A stretch of 64,000 bases of DNA from Novosphingobium panipatense (lineage in GTDB: Bacteria > Pseudomonadota > Alphaproteobacteria > Sphingomonadales > Sphingomonadaceae): contig NZ_MSQB01000026.1 of assembly GCF_002149965.1 (NCBI RefSeq), forward strand, positions 1 to 64,000. The letters are read 5' to 3'. Position numbers and translations under genes: made by a program. The notes beneath the pieces were generated by a model. It worked only from the letters and a program-made list of their open reading frames with translations, had not been told where the DNA came from and ran no database searches. Shown here piece after piece: positions 58,210-64,000 of this stretch (positions within the stretch are counted from its first letter, which is position 1; each line of letters starts with the position of its first letter).

Positions 58210-59025
58210 ATGCACGCACCCCGAACCCCGACCATGATCGAACCCGACCTGCTGATGCTGGCCTATCGCAGCGGCATCTTCCCCATGGCAGACAGCCGCG
58301 ACGATCCCGAGATCTTCTGGATCGAGCCGCGGCTGCGCGCCATTCTTCCGCTCGGCGGCTTTCACCTGTCGCATTCGCTGGCCCGCACCTTGCGGCGGGG
58401 GCGATTCTCGGTGACCTGCAATGCCGCCTTTTCCGACGTAATGGAGGCCTGCGCAGCACCGCGCCAAATCCGTCCCGGTAGCGACGATGAGGGCGGAAGC
58501 TGGATCAGCCACCGCATCCAGGCGAGCTACGAGAATCTGCACCATCTTGGACACGCCCACTCGATCGAAGTGTGGCAGCAGGACGGAAACGGCGCGCCGC
58601 TGCTGGTCGGCGGCCTGTACGGTGTGGGGTTCGACCGGGTGTTCTGCGGCGAGAGCATGTTCTCGCGGGCGACCGATTCGTCGAAAGTCGCGCTGGCCTA
58701 TCTGGTCGCCGCGCTGCGGCTTGCCGGGGCCGGACTGCTGGACTGCCAGTTCATGACGCCCCACCTCGCCTCGCTGGGGGCGATCGAGATGCCGCAGAAG
58801 CGCTACCTGGCGCTGCTGCAGCAGGCTCAATCCTCGGAAGGTGCCTCGGGGCTGGCGACGGGTGCGGGCGCGGCCGAAGGGCTGACGGTTAGCGACGGCG
58901 CAGCCGAAGGCGGGGCGCCTGCATTGCCGGATGCCTTCGCGGCGCTTCTGGAGGAAGCCGCCGCGGCGGGAAGCGCTTCCTCGCCGGGGAAAGTCATCGC
59001 GCAGCTTTTGACCCAGACGTCATAG
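58210..59025 (+). CDS. aat: Leucyl/phenylalanyl-tRNA-protein transferase Aat
   Basis: A 271-residue enzyme adding Leu or Phe to N-terminal Arg/Lys for the N-degron pathway that feeds ClpAP. Family motifs are GIFPMADSRDDPEIFWIEP, SVTCNAAFSDVMEACA, SYENLHHLGHAHSIEVW and GGLYGVGFDRVFCGESMFS. The family core ends near residue 205; the last 66 residues are Gly/Ala/Ser/Glu-rich and lie antiparallel over the 3' end of the DUF2155 gene (199-base overlap). The ATG at 58210 (MHAPRTP) or 58234 (MIEPDLL) may be the start. Confidence 0.93.
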   Translation: MHAPRTPTMIEPDLLMLAYRSGIFPMADSRDDPEIFWIEPRLRAILPLGGFHLSHSLARTLRRGRFSVTCNAAFSDVMEACAAPRQIRPGSDDEGGSWISHRIQASYENLHHLGHAHSIEVWQQDGNGAPLLVGGLYGVGFDRVFCGESMFSRATDSSKVALAYLVAALRLAGAGLLDCQFMTPHLASLGAIEMPQKRYLALLQQAQSSEGASGLATGAGAAEGLTVSDGAAEGGAPALPDAFAALLEEAAAAGSASSPGKVIAQLLTQTS

Positions 59026-59480
59026 ACCGGGTGCTCGACGACGTTGAGCGCGGGTGAATTCTTGAACAGCCAGCCGGAGAACACCTTGCGCCAGCCCAGC
59101 CTTTCGGCGGCGCTGCGGCGTTCTTCCACGAAAGCCTGGACGAAAGCGCCCTCTTCCTGCGGCTGCTCCCAGGGAAGCGACTTCTCGCAAGTGGCGACCT
59201 TGACGACGAGATTGCCGATCCGGCGCGCCTCGCCCGGCTTCATCACCAGGTCCTGCGTCAGGTTGTTGCGCTTGTTGAGTACGCCCAGCGTGACGACGCG
59301 GTCCTTGTTGGGCGTGCCGATCTGCTGGCCCTTGGCGGCCTGGGCCGGTCCGGCCTGCATGCCGGCGATCGCGTCCGGGACGCTGGTGTCCTGCACTTCG
59401 GGTGCCGGCTCACCCTTGCCGCACCCCGCAAGGAGCGGCAGCAGGACAAGGACCGGCGCGAAGGCGGTAAATCGCGTCAC
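58827..59480 (-). CDS. DUF2155 lipoprotein-like protein
   Basis: A 217-residue exported protein. The signal peptide with lipobox-like LLAGC (residues 16-20) is followed by the DUF2155 core (about residues 60-165: VVTLGVLNKRNNLTQDLVMKPGE, LGWRKVFSGWLFKNSPALNVVEHPVYDVW, a terminal Cys). Residues after about 168 are Ala/Ser/Pro-rich low complexity that overlaps the aat tail on the other strand. It starts 8 bases after NDUFA12, an order seen in alphaproteobacteria. Confidence 0.88.
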   Translation of the reverse strand: MTRFTAFAPVLVLLPLLAGCGKGEPAPEVQDTSVPDAIAGMQAGPAQAAKGQQIGTPNKDRVVTLGVLNKRNNLTQDLVMKPGEARRIGNLVVKVATCEKSLPWEQPQEEGAFVQAFVEERRSAAERLGWRKVFSGWLFKNSPALNVVEHPVYDVWVKSCAMTFPGEEALPAAAASSRSAAKASGNAGAPPSAAPSLTVSPSAAPAPVASPEAPSED

Positions 59481-59488
59481 GGAAGCGC

Positions 59489-59896
59489 TCAGGCTTCCGG
59501 CGACCAGGCTTCGTAGTCGCCCGTGGCAGCGGCGCGCTTGCCGCCCCGCTCCAACGCGCCCTGCGGACGATAGGCGGTGACAGTGCCGGTGGCATTGGGG
59601 GTGTAGTCCACTTCCCAGATGCGCGCAGGGGCCAGATGGCTTTCCGGCACGCCGTCATAGGAGTGATGCAGCCAGCCATGCCATTCGGACGGCACGTTGC
59701 TGGCGTCGTTGGCGCCCGCATAGATCACCCAGCGGCGTTCGTAGCCTTCGGTGGTCCGCACTTTGGCGGACTTCGAACGGTAGTACTTGTTGCCCTGCGC
59801 GTCGGTGCCGACGTGCTCGCCGTTACGCGAGCTCCAGAGCGAGGTGCCGATGGTGGCGCCGTCCCACCAGGTGAAGATCTTGGACAGGATTCCCAT
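59489..59896 (-). CDS. NADH:ubiquinone oxidoreductase NDUFA12-type subunit
   Basis: A 135-residue homologue of the mitochondrial complex I accessory subunit NDUFA12/B17.2. Conserved stretches are GILSKIFTWWDGATIGTSLW, NKYYRSKS, RRWVIYAGANDASNVPSEWHGWLHH and a C-terminal YEAWSPEA. It associates with the hydrophilic arm of complex I in alphaproteobacteria. The start at 59896 fits the family; the frame is open further upstream. Confidence 0.94.
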   Translation of the reverse strand: MGILSKIFTWWDGATIGTSLWSSRNGEHVGTDAQGNKYYRSKSAKVRTTEGYERRWVIYAGANDASNVPSEWHGWLHHSYDGVPESHLAPARIWEVDYTPNATGTVTAYRPQGALERGGKRAAATGDYEAWSPEA

Positions 59897-59948
59897 GAGC
59901 CGCGCGTTAGCGCCCTTCTCTCGGTATGCCAAGCGCTTTACCTGCAAT

Positions 59949-60446
59949 TCACGGTGCTTTCCACGAGACCTTGTCGCCCGCCGCAATCCCGAGCTGCGCG
60001 GCGCGCCCGCCGATGAGTTCCAGAACGGCGATCGCCGGGCCGTCCGAAGGCACCGGCGTTTCGTCGTAAGGCTGGGCGTTCGCGCCGATGTTGATGATCC
60101 TGTGGTCCGGCCCGATGAAGATGATGTCGAGCGGGATGACGGTATTCCGCATCCAGAACGCCGCCTTGCGCGGGGTCTTTTCGGGAAAGACCATGCCCTC
60201 GTCCGGGCCCAATTCGGTTCGGAACATCAGGCCCTTGGCCTGCTCCGCATCGCTGCGAGCCACTTCCACGGCAAAACGGTGGACCTTGCCGCCCGATTCG
60301 ACCGTCAGCGCGACCACCGGCAGCCCGGAAACCGGATGGACCGACACGGGCGGCGTCGCCTCGCCTGTCGATACCCCGCTTTCCTGCGAACACCCGGTCA
60401 GCCCCGCCGCCATCAACAGCAGCGCGGCAAGCGTGGTCCTGTGCAT
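59949..60446 (-). CDS. DUF192 exported protein
   Basis: A 165-residue DUF192 protein: a signal peptide with lipobox-like LTGC, then VEVARSDAEQAKGLMFRTEL, MVFPEKTPRKAAFWMRNTVIPLDIIFIG and LELIGGRAAQLGI. The fold is a small beta-barrel of unknown function. It starts one base after the recX stop, so the two are co-transcribed. Confidence 0.9.
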   Translation of the reverse strand: MHRTTLAALLLMAAGLTGCSQESGVSTGEATPPVSVHPVSGLPVVALTVESGGKVHRFAVEVARSDAEQAKGLMFRTELGPDEGMVFPEKTPRKAAFWMRNTVIPLDIIFIGPDHRIINIGANAQPYDETPVPSDGPAIAVLELIGGRAAQLGIAAGDKVSWKAP

Positions 60447-60447
60447 T

Positions 60448-60993
60448 CTAGTAATCCTCCCGCGCGGATTCGACCCATTGCTCCGCCGATTCCACATCGT
60501 CCGCTTCCAGAATCCGGCGCGCGACCTCCATCCGGTGCCCGGCCCGCAGCATCGCCGCCATCTGCTTCTCGCGGGTCGGGCGATCGGGCGTCTCCATAGC
60601 AAAGGGCCCGAACCGCCGCCTGCGCGCGAGAACCAGCGCCGCGCCGCGTTCCGCCGCCTCGTCGGGGCGGACTTCCTCGCGAAGATCCTCGTCCAGCCCG
60701 GCATGGCCGAGCGCCTCCCCCACACGCCGCGCACCGTAGCCGCGCCGCAGCAGACTGCCCGCCTTCATCCGCGCCCAGCCCGCATCATCGACATAGCCGA
60801 GTTCGACATAGCGGGCGATCAGCCGCCCCAGATCCGGCGCCTGCTCCTCGCCCCATCCCCGCTCACGCAATTTGCGCTGCAGATAATCGCGCAGCTTGCC
60901 TTGCGTCGTGGCGAAACGCGCGACATAGGCCAGCGCCAATTCTTCCAGGCGGGCTTCGGTAAGTGGTTGCGGATTGTGACGCTTCACGGACAT
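60448..60993 (-). CDS. recX: Regulatory protein RecX
   Basis: A 181-residue RecX family member that would modulate RecA filaments. Arranged as tandem three-helix units: TQGKLRDYLQRKLRERGWGE, RLIARYVELGYVDDAGWARMKAGSLLRRGYGARRVGEAL and a C-terminal helical part. recA is not adjacent. The ATG at 60993 has AAGATG context without an obvious strong ribosome site. It forms an operon with the DUF192 gene. Confidence 0.88.
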   Translation of the reverse strand: MSVKRHNPQPLTEARLEELALAYVARFATTQGKLRDYLQRKLRERGWGEEQAPDLGRLIARYVELGYVDDAGWARMKAGSLLRRGYGARRVGEALGHAGLDEDLREEVRPDEAAERGAALVLARRRRFGPFAMETPDRPTREKQMAAMLRAGHRMEVARRILEADDVESAEQWVESAREDY

Positions 60994-61144
60994 CTTGCCC
61001 TATTCGTGCCACACTCGGCTTGGATTGGGGAGAGCGCACGGAACCACGTCGTGCGGATTTGCTGGCTTCGGTACCTTGAAAACCGGATGGCAGCGCGGGG
61101 TTCCGGTGAGAATAAACGGTACAACAACAACGGGTTAGAACGAA

Positions 61145-62905
61145 ATGAACGACACCATCAACGTGGTGCCGCAAACGCGCGAAGCACTTGTCGCCACGCC
61201 CAACGATGACGCACTTGCCCGCCGCTTTGCCGATTTCGACACCTTCGGCGATGCGCTCGACTATGCGGCGCAGGGCCAGCGCGGCTTCAATTTCCACGAT
61301 CCGCGCGGCACGCTGAAGCAGGTCTATCCGTTCAGCCAGCTGCGCGCGGATTCGCTGAAGGTGGCCCATGCGCTGGTCGCGCGCGGCGTGAAGCCGAACG
61401 ACCGCGTGGCGCTGATCGCCGAGACCGGCCCGGACTTCGCGGCCCTGTTCTGCGGCGTCGTCTATGCGGGCGCCTGGCCGGTGCCGCTGCCCCTGCCCAC
61501 CAGCTTCGGCGGCAAGGACAACTACATCGAACAGCTCGCCGTCCAGCTTTCCAGCTCGGATCCGATGCTGCTGGTCGGCCCCGACGAAATCGCCGAGATG
61601 ACAGCGAAGGCCGCGGACCGTCAGGGCTGCGACCATGCCACCTGGGCCGATTTCGCGGCAAAAGACGCGCCCGAAGTCGAACTGCCCAAGGCCGGCCCGG
61701 ACGATATCTGCTACCTGCAGTATTCCTCGGGATCGACGCGCTTCCCGCACGGCGTCGCCGTCACCCACCGCTCGCTCATGTCGAACCTTGCCGCGCACAG
61801 CCACGGCATGGAACTGACCGACGGCGATCGCTGCATCTCCTGGCTGCCCTGGTATCATGACATGGGCCTGGTCGGCTGCTTCCTTTCGCTGATCGCCAAC
61901 CAGGTCTCGGGCGACTACCTCAAGACCGAGGACTTCGCCCGCCGTCCGCTCGCCTGGCTCGACATGATCACGCGCAACGAAGGCACCTCGATCTCGTACT
62001 CGCCGACGTTCGGCTACGACATCTGCGCCCGCCGCATTTCCAGCCAGAGCCCGGTTTCCGACCGCTTCGACCTGTCGCGCTGGCGCCTTGCCGGCAACGG
62101 CGCCGACATGATCCGCCCGGACGTGATGCAGAGCTTCGTCAACGCCTTCGCCGATGCGGGCTTCAAGGCTACGGCCTTCCTGCCCAGCTACGGCCTTGCC
62201 GAAGCGACCCTGGCAGTCACCATCATGCCGCCGGGCGAAGGCATCCGCGTCGAACTGGTCGAGGAAGAGCGCCTCTCCGGCAGCCCGCGCGACCTTAGCC
62301 GCCCCGCCCGCTACCGCGCCATTGTCAATTGCGGCAAGCCCGTGCGCGACATGGAAGTGGTGATCCGCGGCGAGAACGGCGACAGCCTGACGGACCACCA
62401 GATCGGCAAGGTCTGGTGCCGCGGCACCAGCGTCATGCACTCCTATTTCCGCGATCCCGAAGCGACCGAGGCCTGCCTCGTCGATGGTTGGCTCGATACC
62501 GGCGACATGGGTTACATGGCCGACGGCTACCTGTTCATCGTCGGCCGCGCGAAGGACATGATCATCATCAACGGCAAGAACCACTGGCCCCAGGATATCG
62601 AATGGGCCGTGGAACAGCTGCCGGGCTTCAACCATGGCGACATCGCCGCCTTCTCCGTCGAGATGGACAATGGCGAGGAAGCCCCCGCCGTGCTGGTCCA
62701 CTGCCGCGTCTCCGATCCGGTGAAGCGCGTGGAACTGCGCGACCTGATCCGCGACAAGGTCCGTTCGATCACCGGCATGAACTGCGTGGTCGAACTGGTG
62801 CCGCCCAAGAGCCTGCCGCGCACCAGCTCGGGCAAGCTCAGCCGCGCCAAGGCGAAGAAGCTCTACCTTTCGGGCGAGATCGAGCCGTTCAAGCTCGCCG
62901 CCTGA
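61145..62905 (+). CDS. Fatty-acyl-AMP ligase-like adenylating enzyme
   Basis: A 586-residue ANL-superfamily enzyme. The A3 loop YLQYSSGSTRFPHGVAVTH, A5-like YGLAEATLAVT, A7 GWLDTGDMGYMADGYLFIVGRAKDM and the C-terminal catalytic Lys region RTSSGKLSRAKAKKLY are present. The overall pattern (PLPLPTSFG, WLPWYHDMGLVG, YSPTFGYDICARR) matches fatty-acyl-AMP ligases, which load acyl-AMP onto carrier proteins. No acyl carrier or polyketide gene is adjacent. A terminator follows. Confidence 0.9.
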   Translation: MNDTINVVPQTREALVATPNDDALARRFADFDTFGDALDYAAQGQRGFNFHDPRGTLKQVYPFSQLRADSLKVAHALVARGVKPNDRVALIAETGPDFAALFCGVVYAGAWPVPLPLPTSFGGKDNYIEQLAVQLSSSDPMLLVGPDEIAEMTAKAADRQGCDHATWADFAAKDAPEVELPKAGPDDICYLQYSSGSTRFPHGVAVTHRSLMSNLAAHSHGMELTDGDRCISWLPWYHDMGLVGCFLSLIANQVSGDYLKTEDFARRPLAWLDMITRNEGTSISYSPTFGYDICARRISSQSPVSDRFDLSRWRLAGNGADMIRPDVMQSFVNAFADAGFKATAFLPSYGLAEATLAVTIMPPGEGIRVELVEEERLSGSPRDLSRPARYRAIVNCGKPVRDMEVVIRGENGDSLTDHQIGKVWCRGTSVMHSYFRDPEATEACLVDGWLDTGDMGYMADGYLFIVGRAKDMIIINGKNHWPQDIEWAVEQLPGFNHGDIAAFSVEMDNGEEAPAVLVHCRVSDPVKRVELRDLIRDKVRSITGMNCVVELVPPKSLPRTSSGKLSRAKAKKLYLSGEIEPFKLAA

Positions 62906-62925
62906 TCGGGGCTTTCAGGTAAGGG

Positions 62926-62964
62926 ACGGGCCGGGAAGCAATGCGCTTTCCGGCCCGTTTTCTT
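62926..62964 (+). terminator. Terminator of the AMP-ligase gene
   Basis: ACGGGCCGGGAAGC with GCTTTCCGGCCCGTTTT: a strong hairpin with one bulge followed by TTTTCTTTT, 20 bases after the stop. Confidence 0.85.
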
Positions 62965-62981
62965 TTCGGGAGCGGTGAGAC

Positions 62982-64000
62982 TTACGCCCTGGCTTCGGAT
63001 TGCTCGGGATAGCGCGGCAAGGTTACCAGCAACGCCCCGCTCACTATGCAGCCGACTACGCCTGCCCATAGGAACGGGCCATAATTGCCAGACGTGTCAT
63101 AGACCACGCCGGCAAGCCAGGGCCCCAGGCCGGAGGCGAAGGCAACCAGCGCCGACATGGCGCCATAGATCGCGCCGAAATGCCGCATTCCGGCATGAGC
63201 GGCCGTCAAAAAGGCACAGATCTGCATCTTGGTTCCGGCCGCATAGCCGTTCACCAGCAGCCCGAAGATCAGCGCAGCGCTGGAATCGATCCACCAGATC
63301 AGTACCAGGAAAGTGACGGCGGTAATGCCCATCGTCACGCCCCCGATCCAGTTGGATCTGTAGCGATCCATCAACAGGCCTGTGACGAGCTTCCCGACGA
63401 TTCCCGCGAGCCCTGACAGGCCTGTCAGCCAGGCAGCGCTGGCACGGCTAACCCCGGCTTCGGTCAGGATGGGAAAGAGGTGGATTCCCAGCCCCACCGT
63501 CAATCCCATGACGACGAAAGTGGAAGCGGCAAGTTGCCAGATCGCCCGGCTCCGCAGCGCTTCGCGCAGAGAAAGGCCGGGAAGTTGCAGCCCCTGGTCG
63601 GCAGCCTCGGCTTTCCCCGCTTTCAGTGCCGCGCGGCGGGCATTGTCATGGGCGTCGTAGAGGAAAAGCATGCAGAGCAGCAGCGTAAGGCCGCCCCAGC
63701 CCAGGGCGAACCAGATGAAGGCGCCCCTCCAGCCGCTATGCTCAATCAGGAAATTGCCGAGCGGCGGCACCACGGCCTGGGCGACCGCCGTGCCTGCAAC
63801 CGTCATGCCCAGCGCAAGCCCGCGCCCCTTGTCGAACATGCCCGCTACCGCCGTGGTCCAGACGGTCGATTTGATCGTGGTGAGCAGAATGCCAAAGATC
63901 ACCCAGAGCACGATCCACTGGGCCCTGGATCCGCTGGCGAAGGCAAAGGCACTCATCGAGGCCATGACCATCACGATACCCGGCAAGGCGAGGCGTCGTG
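62982..64000 (-). CDS. MFS transporter (N-terminus beyond the window)
   Basis: The C-terminal roughly 340 residues of a major facilitator superfamily transporter, running off the right end. About nine hydrophobic segments are visible, with a cytosolic middle loop (YDAHDNARRAALKAGKAEAADQ) and motifs such as LTGLSGLAGIVGKLVTGLLMDRYRSN, similar to monocarboxylate-type MFS proteins. Full proteins are about 420 residues, so one or two N-terminal helices lie outside. Substrate unknown. Confidence 0.88.
   Translation of the reverse strand, partial: RRLALPGIVMVMASMSAFAFASGSRAQWIVLWVIFGILLTTIKSTVWTTAVAGMFDKGRGLALGMTVAGTAVAQAVVPPLGNFLIEHSGWRGAFIWFALGWGGLTLLLCMLFLYDAHDNARRAALKAGKAEAADQGLQLPGLSLREALRSRAIWQLAASTFVVMGLTVGLGIHLFPILTEAGVSRASAAWLTGLSGLAGIVGKLVTGLLMDRYRSNWIGGVTMGITAVTFLVLIWWIDSSAALIFGLLVNGYAAGTKMQICAFLTAAHAGMRHFGAIYGAMSALVAFASGLGPWLAGVVYDTSGNYGPFLWAGVVGCIVSGALLVTLPRYPEQSEARA

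Noticed and set aside
60863..62701. 612-codon open frame on the minus strand
   Set aside because: Antisense to the AMP-ligase gene, which has all its motifs; this frame has none.

Overview
The window is high-GC chromosomal DNA from an alphaproteobacterium, most likely a sphingomonad (order Sphingomonadales). I infer this from the gene content and order: a large TonB-dependent receptor, clpP-clpX, an NDUFA12-DUF2155-aat neighbourhood, DUF3297 and DUF1761 proteins, SPOR-domain envelope proteins and many TGA-closed, tightly packed genes. The genus (perhaps Novosphingobium) is a guess. Most of the window is core genome. I see no prophage, insertion sequence, integrase or CRISPR array.

Layout. 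0.1-3.8 kb: aldo/keto reductase, aldose epimerase, and an SDR-SnoaL-like operon. 3.8-11.2 kb: a complete histidine-utilisation locus. hutF-hutC run left and hutI-hutH-hutG-hutU run right from one 84-bp divergent promoter carrying a HutC-like operator; HutF and HutG give the five-step route through formylglutamate. 11.4-15 kb: patatin lipase, SDR/HxlR pair, mtgA, DUF1801. 15-20.5 kb: TonB receptor, His-rich CDF metal exporter, VOC protein, secreted NTF2-like protein. 20.6-25.3 kb: protein quality control (clpX, clpP, trigger factor with a histone-H1-like tail), a DJ-1 protein and tRNA-Leu. 25.5-30.2 kb: sppA and pyrB-pyrC' (the PyrC' has lost its metal ligands). 30.4-35.2 kb: orphan ParA ATPase with two SPOR-domain proteins, and DUF418. 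35.2-40.5 kb: bfd, bfr, nitronate monooxygenase, S9 peptidase, AI-2E-type exporter. 40.5-48.4 kb: der, CHAP protein, tRNA-Val, serS, surE, an NlpD-like LysM protein, a K+ channel, DUF1761. 48.5-52.7 kb: rimO, a pair of putative sRNA genes, CinA-like protein, a TfdA-type dioxygenase. 52.8-58 kb: rplA, rplK, GNAT, nusG, secE, a GT-C-like membrane protein and tRNA-Trp. 58.2-61 kb: aat, DUF2155, NDUFA12, DUF192, recX. 61-64 kb: fatty-acyl-AMP-ligase-like enzyme and a cut-off MFS transporter.

The most interesting non-coding signals are four. (1) Two copies of a putative small RNA between rimO and the cinA-like gene share a 19-bp promoter palindrome, a CCUCUCCC anti-Shine-Dalgarno segment and a terminator. 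(2) A composite palindromic intergenic element occurs five times, with perfect 33- and 34-bp arms in two copies. (3) A 17-bp operator-like dyad lies upstream of both the SDR-SnoaL operon and the distant TfdA-type dioxygenase, matching at 15 of 17 bases. (4) A second palindromic repeat family with a CCTGAAC core lies in several intergenic gaps, including the surE leader.

All functional calls rest on reading motifs and context; no database or structure search was run.
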